Origin: Deltaproteobacteria bacterium
GTDB taxonomy: Bacteria > Desulfobacterota > DSM-4660 > Desulfatiglandales > HGW-15
Direction of reading: 5' to 3'
NCBI GenBank assembly: GCA_016926135.1
Contig: JAFGPH010000376.1
Location: 1-24,728 of the forward strand
Length of the DNA stretch: 24,728 bases
Positions within the stretch are counted from its first letter, which is position 1. Each line of letters begins with the position of its first letter. Below, piece after piece: positions 11,973 through 18,647 of this stretch. Under the pieces are notes generated by a model. The model was given only the letters and a program-made list of their open reading frames with translations, ran no database searches and was not told where the DNA came from. Both the position numbers and the translations under genes were made by a program.

Positions 11973-11995
11973 CCCCCTCCCCCGTTGAAATCAAT

Positions 11996-12013
11996 TTTTG
12001 AAATATTTCAAAA
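11996..12013. promoter_or_regulatory. 18-bp perfect dyad, candidate Mor/C operator
   Basis: TTTTGAAATATTTCAAAA is a perfect palindrome 24 bp after the mor stop codon. A further GTTGAAATCAA copy of the arm precedes it. Mu Mor binds a dyad upstream of the middle promoter in place of a -35 box. Here a dyad of that kind occurs at the expected locus, but no clear -10 could be assigned at the expected distance. Confidence 0.45.
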
Positions 12014-12180
12014 GACTTTTTCAGCGGATCCCCCTTAGCCTGTCAGGCAGACGTGATTGATAACTGCTGTCTCTCGCAGGGCCCGCAGAGGGCACGGAGA
12101 GAAGAAGTTGGACGGGATTTACAGGATCAACGGGATGAAAAGAAACCCTGAAAATCCGGGGGACAAGAAATACTAAACAA

Positions 12181-12266
12181 GCGCAGGGCCCGCAGAGAGC
12201 TCAGAGAGATTCAAGATTGAAAATTAAAGATTTTTTCTCAGAGGGCCCAGAGGGCTCTGCGAGAGG
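12181..12266 (+). repeat. A-B-A' hairpin element, intact copy
   Basis: A-type arm 12181-12208 (GCGCAGGGCCCGCAGAGAGC...), B loop 12208-12233 (GATTCAAGATTGAAAATTAA...), A' arm 12236-12266 ending GGCTCTGCGAGAGG. It shows the uninterrupted layout that the cassette insert at 8696-9324 interrupts elsewhere. Confidence 0.75.
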
Positions 12267-12308
12267 GCAATAATCAGACGGGATCGACGGGATGAATTGG
12301 GGGGGCAT

Positions 12309-12728
12309 ATGGCAATGAACCAACACAACCAAGCGGCCATGGATTTGATCAAGCGTCAGGAGGGATTGCGGCTCAAGCCCTATCGTGACACGGAAGGCGT
12401 TTTGACCATCGGCTACGGCAGGAACCTGGAAGAAGGCATCACCCTCGAGGAAGCGGCCTTCCTCTTCCTCAACGACTTTTACAGGGCGCAGGGCACGGTG
12501 ATGAACCTGTTTCCCGACTGGGTCGAATGGGATGAGCAGCGCCTGAGCGCAATGATCAGCATGATGTACAACCTCGGCCTGCCGAGGTTTCTCACCTTTG
12601 AAAAGATGATCGCCGCGATCGAGGCGGGGGACTGGGCCAGGGCCGCAGCGGAGATGCGGGACAGCAAATGGTTTAAACAGGTCCCGGAAAGAGTCGACGA
12701 GCTCGCGGGGATGGTTCACCGGAAGTAA
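12309..12728 (+). CDS. T4-type lysozyme (GH24 endolysin), 139 aa
   Basis: Muramidase that cleaves peptidoglycan for host lysis. The catalytic triad has exact T4 lysozyme spacing: E18 (IKRQEGLRL), D27 (PYRDTEG) and T33 (VLTIGYG), i.e. 9 and 6 residues apart. The Gly-Tyr-Gly and the later MYNLGLPRF and TFEKMIAAIEAGDW segments are typical of the family. No signal peptide is visible, so export depends on the holin next door. The start is uncertain: ATG 12309 is chosen, with a G-run upstream; TTG 12297 and ATG 12315 are alternatives. Confidence 0.93.
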   Translation: MAMNQHNQAAMDLIKRQEGLRLKPYRDTEGVLTIGYGRNLEEGITLEEAAFLFLNDFYRAQGTVMNLFPDWVEWDEQRLSAMISMMYNLGLPRFLTFEKMIAAIEAGDWARAAAEMRDSKWFKQVPERVDELAGMVHRK

Positions 12729-12743
12729 AACGAGGGAGGAGAC

Positions 12744-13286
12744 ATGCCACTTCCATTGATTGGGATTGCAGCGAGCCTGGCGGCGAGATACGCCCCCCAG
12801 CTCATAGGCTGGCTTGCGGGAGACCGGGCGGAGGAGACCGCGGAAAAGGTCGTGGGGATCGCAAAGGACATCACAGGCGTCGAAGATCCGGAGGCGGCCC
12901 TGAGGGCTTTGGAATCGAATCCGGAGCTTGCCCTGAAATACCAGGAAGCCCTGATGAACTACGAGCTGGAGCGGTACAGGGAGGGCACGAAACGCATCGG
13001 GATCGTCAACCAGACCATGCAGACGGAGTCAAAAAGCGAACACTGGCCCCAGTACTCCTGGAGGCCCTTCAACGGTTTCACTTTTCCGATGGCAATCCTG
13101 TTGATCTATTTCGTGCTGCCTGCGGCCGGGAAGATCGTTCCGTCCGTGCCGGAGCTGGTCTGGATCGGGTGGCTGTCGATACTCGGCGTGGCCACGTGGG
13201 ACAGGGGCAAAGAGAAGCGGGCCATGACGGGAGAAGGCAAGCCGGGCCTCCTGCAGACCGCCATAAATGCCGTCAGGGGGAAATGA
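12744..13286 (+). CDS. Holin, 3TM superfamily, 180 aa
   Basis: Inner-membrane protein that lets the lysozyme reach the cell wall. It fits the 3TM holin family: an N-terminal hydrophobic segment (about 4-24, ending in IGWLAGD), a helical middle (AEETAEKVVGIAKDITGVED, then ALRALESNPELALKYQEAL) and two C-terminal membrane segments (about 112-129 and 136-152). ATG 12744 follows GAGGGAGGAGAC. The family is typical of Mu-like phages and gene-transfer agents. Directly after the lysozyme, it forms the lysis module. Confidence 0.82.
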   Translation: MPLPLIGIAASLAARYAPQLIGWLAGDRAEETAEKVVGIAKDITGVEDPEAALRALESNPELALKYQEALMNYELERYREGTKRIGIVNQTMQTESKSEHWPQYSWRPFNGFTFPMAILLIYFVLPAAGKIVPSVPELVWIGWLSILGVATWDRGKEKRAMTGEGKPGLLQTAINAVRGK

Positions 13287-13293
13287 GTCGGAA

Positions 13294-13512
13294 GTGGCGG
13301 ATGAGTGCGACCTGGCCCAGGTTATGAGCGAGCGGTACCTGCGGGGGGAGATTGCCAAGGCCCGAACGGCAGCGACGAGTTACGAGTCACGAGTGACGAG
13401 TTACGAGTGCGCGGACTGCGGCCGGGAGATCCCGGAGGCGCGACGGGAGGCCGTTCCCGGGTGCGTGCGGTGCGTGAAATGTCAAATTATTTTTGAAAGG
13501 GGCTGCGGATGA
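13294..13512 (+). CDS. TraR/DksA-type zinc-finger protein, 72 aa
   Basis: A small C4 zinc-finger protein like those in many Mu-like phages, probably acting on RNA polymerase as TraR does. It starts MADECDLAQVMSERYLRGEI, the usual N-terminal helix. Cysteines at 39, 42, 60 and 63 give CxxC-x17-CxxC, as in DksA/TraR, with REIPEARREAVPGC between. Start is GTG 13294, since the family begins at this Met and ATG 13267 lies inside the holin gene. The linker TAATSYESRVTSYE is encoded by a D repeat (13374-13408), replacing the usual short linker. Confidence 0.85.
   Translation: MADECDLAQVMSERYLRGEIAKARTAATSYESRVTSYECADCGREIPEARREAVPGCVRCVKCQIIFERGCG
13374..13408 (+). repeat. D repeat, copy 2 (in frame inside TraR-like gene)
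   Basis: GACGAGTTACGAGTCACGAG followed by TGACGAGTTACGAGT. It is an imperfect palindrome, open in the frame used. It sits exactly between the N-terminal helix and the zinc finger. Confidence 0.85.
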
Positions 13513-13871
13513 TCGAGGGAATTCCTTTCTGGCTGATCAGTTTGATTGTCGGTTCCCAGGGGACGGTGGGGATCGTGATGCTTTTCTGGTTCATCGACCA
13601 GAAGCGGACGGACAAAATCATCAAGGAAAAGGACGGCAAGATCGACAATGTCCTCGACAGTTACCGCTGCGACATACTGGAGATCCGGCGCATGTATGAA
13701 TCCAACGTGCGGCTGGTGGAGAATTACGAGGGCGTATGCAGGCGGCTGGAAAAACGGGAGACCGATCACACGGACATGATCCGGATGAACACCCAGGCCT
13801 CCCAGAGGCTGATCGACTACCTGGAAAACCGCACGCCCTGCTACAAGATGGGCATGGTCAAGGAGGGGTGA
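13509..13871 (+). CDS. Membrane-anchored coiled-coil protein, 120 aa (possible spanin component)
   Basis: N-terminal membrane segment at residues 7-29 (FWLISLIVGSQGTVGIVMLF), then a long charged helix to the C-terminus (KRTDKIIKEKDGKIDNVL...). One N-terminal TM plus coiled coil next to lysozyme and holin is the layout of an inner-membrane spanin (Rz-like), but no Rz1-like lipoprotein was found nested in it, so the role is only suggested. The ATG overlaps the previous stop (ATGA). Confidence 0.6.
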   Translation: MIEGIPFWLISLIVGSQGTVGIVMLFWFIDQKRTDKIIKEKDGKIDNVLDSYRCDILEIRRMYESNVRLVENYEGVCRRLEKRETDHTDMIRMNTQASQRLIDYLENRTPCYKMGMVKEG

Positions 13872-14116
13872 TGAGCGCCGAGCGCGAACAGATGAAGGTG
13901 AAACTGACCAATCTCAGGTACCGGGAAAAGGAATTGACGGACAAGGTCGGGGGTCTTTGCGGGGTGATCCGGCATAACCTGAGCGCGATCCTGACGCCGA
14001 TTGCGGACATGAACATCCCCGAAACGGCGGGCCAGATGGACGACCTGGTCATGGCCTGGGGGGAGCTGCAGGCGACGCTGGCCGATATCGCTCGGCTGGA
14101 AAAAGAGCTGAGTTAG
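13871..14116 (+). CDS. Small coiled-coil protein, 81 aa
   Basis: ATG 13871 shares one base with the previous stop codon (TGATG), with GGAGGGGTG upstream. Two helices: residues 1-30 (REQMKVKLTNLRYREKELTD) and 55-81 (QMDDLVMAWGELQATLADIA). Not recognised. Its place between lysis and terminase genes matches small proteins in Mu-like phages. Confidence 0.6.
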   Translation: MSAEREQMKVKLTNLRYREKELTDKVGGLCGVIRHNLSAILTPIADMNIPETAGQMDDLVMAWGELQATLADIARLEKELS

Positions 14117-14191
14117 ACGGGATAAACAGGATGAACGGGATTTCAAAAAAACAATCCTGTCGATCCTGTAAATCCTGTCAAAAAAATCTTG
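14115..14191 (+). repeat. C repeat, palindromic long copy
   Basis: GACGGGATAAACAGGATGAA then CGGGATT (left half) faces AATCCTGTCGATCCTGTAAA then TCC (right half). The halves are inverted copies around CAAAAAAAC, giving a long imperfect hairpin. It ends CCTGTCAAAAAAATCTTGAG, as in the copy before gemA. It could attenuate transcription between lysis and packaging genes. Confidence 0.8.
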
Positions 14192-14200
14192 AGGTGAGAC

Positions 14201-14692
14201 GTGGCTGAAAAGGGTGCCCGGGCGAGACTGGAGGAGGTGGCCTTCCGCATGTACGCGGACGGGAAGACCCTTACCGAGATCGAGGAGACCTTAGGGGTAT
14301 CGAGACAGAGCCTGTCGGAATGGAAGGCGCGGACCAAGACGCCGGGTGAGGAGTTCGACGAGTGGGACAAGGCAAGGCGGGCCAAACGCTCGGCCGTGCA
14401 GAGGCTCCGGGTCCTGTTCGACCGGGAGCTGACCGCTATCGAGGAATCTGCTCCGGGAAGCGTGAGCAGCATGAGCCTCGATGCCGTTACCAAACTGGGC
14501 ACCCTGGTTCAACGCTGGGAGGCGACCGAGGCGGGTCCGGGGTATGACCGGGCCAAGGTGTTTCTGGAAAATGTTCAGTGGATCGCCGGGTGGCTCAAGG
14601 ATAACGATCCGGAAGGGCTGAAGATCCTGGCGGCGGATTTCGACATGCTGACCATGGCTTTCAAGGGGGAATGTCTGAGTGGCAATGCGTAA
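14201..14692 (+). CDS. Terminase small subunit, 163 aa
   Basis: DNA-recognition subunit of the packaging motor. The N-terminal HTH (residues 12-45: FRMYADGKTLTEIEETLGVS, then RQSLSEWKAR) is followed by a helical region (WDKARRAKRSAVQRLRVLFD) and a C-terminal part (LVQRWEATEAG...). This matches small terminases of Mu-like phages by layout and by position just before the large subunit. Start is GTG 14201, with GAGG 6 nt upstream. The C-terminus overlaps terL by 14 nt. Confidence 0.8.
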   Translation: MAEKGARARLEEVAFRMYADGKTLTEIEETLGVSRQSLSEWKARTKTPGEEFDEWDKARRAKRSAVQRLRVLFDRELTAIEESAPGSVSSMSLDAVTKLGTLVQRWEATEAGPGYDRAKVFLENVQWIAGWLKDNDPEGLKILAADFDMLTMAFKGECLSGNA

Positions 14693-16292
14693 ACGGCAGA
14701 ACATTACAGAGAGCCAGTATGACAAGCAGGTCGCCGAGCTGCGGGCATTCATCAAGGAAAGCGTTTCTCCCTTCGAGAACGATACGCCGGCAAGGAAAAA
14801 GGAGCGGGTCAACCGTTCCAAAGCCGACAAGCTCTTCTTCATGCGGACCTACATGCCGCATTATTTCACCTCGGATTTCGGTGAATTCCACAAGGAATGG
14901 GTGGAGTTCACTCAGATCAAGGACCGCTTCGGGCTGATCGGCGCACCCCGGGAACATGCCAAGACGACCTTCTTCTCATTCGGGGATCCGCTGCATGTAA
15001 TCTGCCACAACCTGATCCATTTCGCGCTGATGATTTCGGACACCCACGAACAGGCCCAGAGCTTCACAGTGCGCATCAAGCTTGAGCTCGAGGAGAACGT
15101 CCGGATCCGGCACGATTTCGGGAATCTCAAGACCAGGACCTGGTCGGATGACGATTTCAAGACGAAAAACGGCATCTGGGTCCTGGCCAGGGGCCGCAAA
15201 GACAAGGTCCGCGGCATCCTGAACGGGCCCCACCGTCCGGATTATGTGCGGATCGACGATTTCGAGAATGACGACAACGTGGAAAACCCCCGCCTGGTCA
15301 AGCGGGGGATAAGCTGGATCCGGGGTTCGGTCCTGGGCTCGCTCGGCAAAGGCTACAACGCCCTCATGGTGGGGAACCTGTTTCATCCAAAATCCGCGAT
15401 CGCTCAACTGATCGCCATGCAGGACGAGGAGACCAAAAATCCGCTTTATGCGTCCAAGGTCTACCAGGCGATCCTGGATCCGGACACCGACAAGGCCCGC
15501 CCGCTCTGGCCGGCCCAGTGGAGCATGGAGCGGCTCATGGCCAAGAAGCGCGACATGGGCACGTTCGATTTCAACCGAGAGATGATGAACCGGGTCGCGG
15601 TGGAGGGCTCGCCCTTCCCGGAGGAGCAGGCAAGGTACTTCGATCGAATCGAGATGGTCAACATTCCCTTGATTACGGCCACGGCCGTTGACCCGTCTGC
15701 CAAGGCCGGGGAAAACAACGACTTCCGTGCGGTGGTCACCTGGGGCCTGGACCCGGAGCAAATGGTTTTTTACTGCCTTCACGCATGGCTAAAAAAACGC
15801 AGCATCGGGGAGATGTTCGCATCGGCCTACGACCAACGGGATCAATACGGCAGCGCTAACGTTTTCATCGAAGAAAACATGCTCAAGGATTTTCTGCATG
15901 AGGCCATCCAGAACTATGCGAAAAAAACGGGCAGGTACCTGCCCTGGGTGCCCGTGCAGCACAATACGAACAAGGAAGGCCGGATCGTGGGCACGTGCGC
16001 GTATCTCTGGGAATACGGCAAGATGCGGTTCGAGAAGAATCACAGCGACCAGAACATCCTGGTCGACCAGTTCGTATATCTGCTCACCCCATCGGTTCAT
16101 GACGACGGTCCCGACGCCAGCGAGATGGCGATCGACGGCCTTCAGAGCGGGACCGTGGCGGTCACGGCACAGCGGGACCGGGACAGGCGCGAGACCATGA
16201 CCGGGAGGCGGCCCGGGGATCTGGTGCGCATGGGAATACTGCGGCATCGGTGGGGAAGGCCCCCGATGATGGATGAGGAGGAGGCGGCGTGA
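14679..16292 (+). CDS. Terminase large subunit, 537 aa
   Basis: ATPase-nuclease that fills the prohead. The ATPase part has a variant Walker A GAPREHAKTT (88-97), Walker B YVRIDDFE (189-196) and a motif near GKGYNALMVGN (224-232). The RNase H-like nuclease part has D338 (TATAVDPSA), E398/E399 (VFIEEN) and D479 (DGPDASEMA) as likely metal ligands. The pattern is that of Mu gp28-type terminases. Start is GTG 14679, with AAGGGGGA upstream; ATG 14685 is also possible. The stop overlaps the portal start (GTGA). Confidence 0.92.
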   Translation: MAMRKRQNITESQYDKQVAELRAFIKESVSPFENDTPARKKERVNRSKADKLFFMRTYMPHYFTSDFGEFHKEWVEFTQIKDRFGLIGAPREHAKTTFFSFGDPLHVICHNLIHFALMISDTHEQAQSFTVRIKLELEENVRIRHDFGNLKTRTWSDDDFKTKNGIWVLARGRKDKVRGILNGPHRPDYVRIDDFENDDNVENPRLVKRGISWIRGSVLGSLGKGYNALMVGNLFHPKSAIAQLIAMQDEETKNPLYASKVYQAILDPDTDKARPLWPAQWSMERLMAKKRDMGTFDFNREMMNRVAVEGSPFPEEQARYFDRIEMVNIPLITATAVDPSAKAGENNDFRAVVTWGLDPEQMVFYCLHAWLKKRSIGEMFASAYDQRDQYGSANVFIEENMLKDFLHEAIQNYAKKTGRYLPWVPVQHNTNKEGRIVGTCAYLWEYGKMRFEKNHSDQNILVDQFVYLLTPSVHDDGPDASEMAIDGLQSGTVAVTAQRDRDRRETMTGRRPGDLVRMGILRHRWGRPPMMDEEEAA

Positions 16293-17950
16293 GTATACGC
16301 GACTGGCTGGCCGGTAAAATCGCCCCGAAATACCACAGCCCGGAAGAGGTCAAGGAGTTGATCCGGGAAGAGGTGGATCGGGTGCGGATGTCGCTCCCCA
16401 TCACCGCGGATTACGATCCAAAGGGGGAGGGATACCGGCCCGCGGCGGGGAGACTGAGCCAGAGAAGGGACCTGATCGCCATCAGCAGGGACCGGATGCT
16501 GGAAGTCGCCTATTTCATGTGGGACCACTCCCCGATGTTCCGTCGCCTGGCCCTCATGGACAAGGCGTTCCTGTTTGCCGAACCCATCAAGATCGTGACG
16601 GCCAACGACAAGGTGGATGAGATCCTGTCCGAATTCGTCGCAAGGAACAAGCTCCCGCTCCTCTTCCCCCGGCGCATCATGTGGCTGGGGATCCTCGGGG
16701 AGCAGTGCTGGCCCGTTGATGTCAATCCGCACAACGGGGACGTGACCCTTTCATACGTTGACCCCCAGAACGTCAAAGAGGTCTATGTTCTCCAGCGCAA
16801 CGTGGAGCAGCCCGTGCAGGTGGAGCTGCACGGAATGGCCGACCGCACGGGGCGGAAGCTCAGCGTGATCCGGGAAGACCGAAACGGCCGCTCCTCCTCA
16901 TATGGAAGACTTGTCGGGGAATGTTTCTTTTACGCCATCAACAACCCCCCGAACGATCCGAGGGGGCGCAGCGATTATCTGACCCTGTTCGATTGGCTGG
17001 ACGGGATCGAGCGCTACGAGTTCAACTACCTGGACCGGGCCGAGGGGCTCCTCAATTTCATCTGGGACGTGACCCTCAACAATATGACGGCCGAACAGAT
17101 CGACGAGTGGATGCGCAAGTACGGGGCCCCTCCGGAGCCGGGCAGCGTCCGGGCGCATAATGAAAACGCAATCTGGCAGGCCGTCGCTCCCGATCTCAAG
17201 AGCACGGAGCACAGCAAGGGCTACGAGACGGCCAAGAGCTTTATCATGGGATCGGCGGGCCGCCCGGATAACTGGTTCGGCGGGGGCGGCAAGCTTTACC
17301 AGCAGGAGGCCGACCAGATCAACGACCCGCCGGTGAAGGACCTCACGGAGCGGCAGGAGCTTGTCAAGACGATCTATACGGATATGCTCCGATTCCAGAT
17401 CGACCAGGCCGTGCTCCACAGGCGCCTGAGCGAAAAAGACGCGGATGCCGGGTTCAACGTGAACATGCCCGAGATCTCCCGCAAGGACCTGACGGGCGTG
17501 ACCAACAGCGTGGTCCAGTTCTCCACCGCCCTTTCCCAGGCCGAGGACCGGAAATGGGTCAGGAAGAAGACGGCGGCGGGGCTCTTCGCCTTCGTGGTCT
17601 CCAGGATCGGGTATGAGGTGGACCCGGAGAAAGAACTGGAGGAGGTTGAATCCGGAGGACAGGGTACGGAGGGCGGCGGGCGGGACCGGACTTCGATGGA
17701 CCGGGGTGATGAGACCCCGGCCGAGACCCTGGAGGCCCTGGGCGCGACGGCCCTCGAAGGCGCGGATACGGCAGCGATGATGAAGCCCGTGGAGGATCTT
17801 CTGGCCGGGTCGGAGACCCTGGAGGAGTTCCGGGACGGCCTGCTCGACCTGTACGGCGAGATGGACGAGGCGTCCCTGGGCAGCATCATGGAGCGGGCCC
17901 TTCTTCTTGCCGACCTTTCCGGCCGGTTCGACGCGGCAGGGGACGGATGA
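16289..17950 (+). CDS. Portal protein, DUF935 (Mu gp29-like), 553 aa
   Basis: Dodecameric head vertex through which DNA passes. The order of conserved segments (FMWDHSPMFRRLALMDKAFL, RRIMWLGILGEQCWPVD, DWLDGIERYEFNYLDRAEGL, SAGRPDNWFGGGGKLYQQEA) matches DUF935 portals. The C-terminus ends with the family's helical tail (MKPVEDLLAGSETLEEFRDG and ERALLLADLSGR), preceded by a Gly/Thr/Glu-rich linker. The GTG start overlaps the terminase stop by 4 nt. The position between terL and MuF is as in Mu. Confidence 0.92.
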   Translation: MSIRDWLAGKIAPKYHSPEEVKELIREEVDRVRMSLPITADYDPKGEGYRPAAGRLSQRRDLIAISRDRMLEVAYFMWDHSPMFRRLALMDKAFLFAEPIKIVTANDKVDEILSEFVARNKLPLLFPRRIMWLGILGEQCWPVDVNPHNGDVTLSYVDPQNVKEVYVLQRNVEQPVQVELHGMADRTGRKLSVIREDRNGRSSSYGRLVGECFFYAINNPPNDPRGRSDYLTLFDWLDGIERYEFNYLDRAEGLLNFIWDVTLNNMTAEQIDEWMRKYGAPPEPGSVRAHNENAIWQAVAPDLKSTEHSKGYETAKSFIMGSAGRPDNWFGGGGKLYQQEADQINDPPVKDLTERQELVKTIYTDMLRFQIDQAVLHRRLSEKDADAGFNVNMPEISRKDLTGVTNSVVQFSTALSQAEDRKWVRKKTAAGLFAFVVSRIGYEVDPEKELEEVESGGQGTEGGGRDRTSMDRGDETPAETLEALGATALEGADTAAMMKPVEDLLAGSETLEEFRDGLLDLYGEMDEASLGSIMERALLLADLSGRFDAAGDG

Positions 17951-18102
17951 TGCAAAACGAAAATCGGGCCGAGAACCCGTTATTATCGTCGGGCCTATAC
18001 CAAGGCACGGGTGAGGGGAGATGTCGCGGCCTCGCGGCGCCTGACACTGTTATAACGCGTGTCAAGGGCGGCAGCCCTGACTGCGGAAAGGTAAAGCGGT
18101 GA
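17950..18102 (+). CDS. Possible 50-aa protein between portal and MuF
   Basis: ATG 17950 shares one base with the portal stop (TGATG), and the TGA stop overlaps the MuF start (GTGA), so the 148-bp gap between the two head genes is a single open frame joined at both ends. The protein (MQNENRAENPLLSSGLYQG... KVKR) has no recognised motif and codon use is unremarkable. The same gap contains GACAC...GTGTC (about 18042-18062), which could form a hairpin instead. I give it low confidence. Confidence 0.3.
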   Translation: MQNENRAENPLLSSGLYQGTGEGRCRGLAAPDTVITRVKGGSPDCGKVKR

Positions 18103-18614
18103 CCCCGAGCGCAAAATACGCAAATCTGCCCTTTGACGAGGCGATCGAAACTCTCCGGCGGCGGGGGGAACTCAGACTCCCCACGGCGACCTGGAACGAC
18201 CTCACCCGCGACATGCACGGCAGGGCCTTCGTGGTGGCGGGTGCAGTGAAGGATGAGCTTCTGTCGGACCTGTTTTCGGAGGTGATGAAGGGGGTGCGGG
18301 ACGGAACGACCCTTCGGGAGTTCCGGAAGAACTTCGACGATATCGTCCGGCGCGCAGGATGGAAATACAAGGGCGGCAAGGGATGGCGAACGGCGACCAT
18401 TTTCAACACCAATTTGAGCACGACCTATGCCTCCGGCCACTGGAAGCGCATGACGGACAGGGACGTGATCAAATCCCGACCCTTTCTCCGGTACGTGGCG
18501 AGCAGCTCCCGGAACCCCAGGTCCGAGCACATGCAGTGGTACAACCTGGTTCTCCCCGCAGACGACCCCTTCTGGCAAACCCACACCCCGCCCAACGGGT
18601 GGGGATGCAAGTGA
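18099..18614 (+). CDS. MuF-like head protein (SPP1 gp7/Mu gpF), N-terminal part ending at an in-frame UGA
   Basis: Minor head protein domain. Typical segments are WRTATIFNTNLSTTYASGHW (96-115), the conserved RSEHMQWYNLVLPADDPFWQ (141-160) and PPNGWGCK (164-171). The family continues here with C-x-V, that is GWGCxCxV, but the next codon is TGA (18612-18614), one base away from a Cys codon. The same frame then continues with GVVSHSAREVERL, the expected continuation, so 18099-19349 is one gene of 416 codons with UGA at codon 172. Start is GTG 18099, with GGAAAGG upstream. See findings for selenocysteine versus nonsense. Confidence 0.88.
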   Translation: MTPSAKYANLPFDEAIETLRRRGELRLPTATWNDLTRDMHGRAFVVAGAVKDELLSDLFSEVMKGVRDGTTLREFRKNFDDIVRRAGWKYKGGKGWRTATIFNTNLSTTYASGHWKRMTDRDVIKSRPFLRYVASSSRNPRSEHMQWYNLVLPADDPFWQTHTPPNGWGCK

Positions 18615-18647
18615 GGGGTTGTGAGCCATTCGGCCCGGGAGGTCGAG
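18612..18647 (+). promoter_or_regulatory. In-frame UGA with SECIS-compatible hairpin
   Basis: UGA at 18612-18614. Twenty-one nt after its first loop base boundary begins the loop of a hairpin: TTCGGCC (18629-18635) pairs with GGTCGAG (18641-18647), seven pairs including two G-U, around CGGGA (18636-18640). Bacterial SECIS elements need an apical loop about 16-37 nt after UGA with a G in the first two loop bases; this one has G second. The match is loose, and such short hairpins are frequent in GC-rich DNA. Confidence 0.35.

Larger units (their letters stand above)
11973..12308 (+). other. Non-coding block between mor and lysozyme
   Basis: No gene is seen here. Contents in order: a C-rich tract after mor; a perfect dyad at 11996-12013; a small inverted repeat GCCTGTCAGGC at 12038-12048; an A arm at 12070-12100; a C repeat at 12111-12137; an A-B-A' element at 12181-12266; and a C fragment at 12275-12297. 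As in Mu, the position right after mor suggests that middle/late transcription starts here. Confidence 0.7.

Noticed and set aside
13509..13871. Nested Rz1-like lipoprotein in another frame of the membrane coiled-coil gene
   Set aside because: I looked for a lipobox-bearing frame; the overlapping + frame has no signal peptide and no lipobox Cys.
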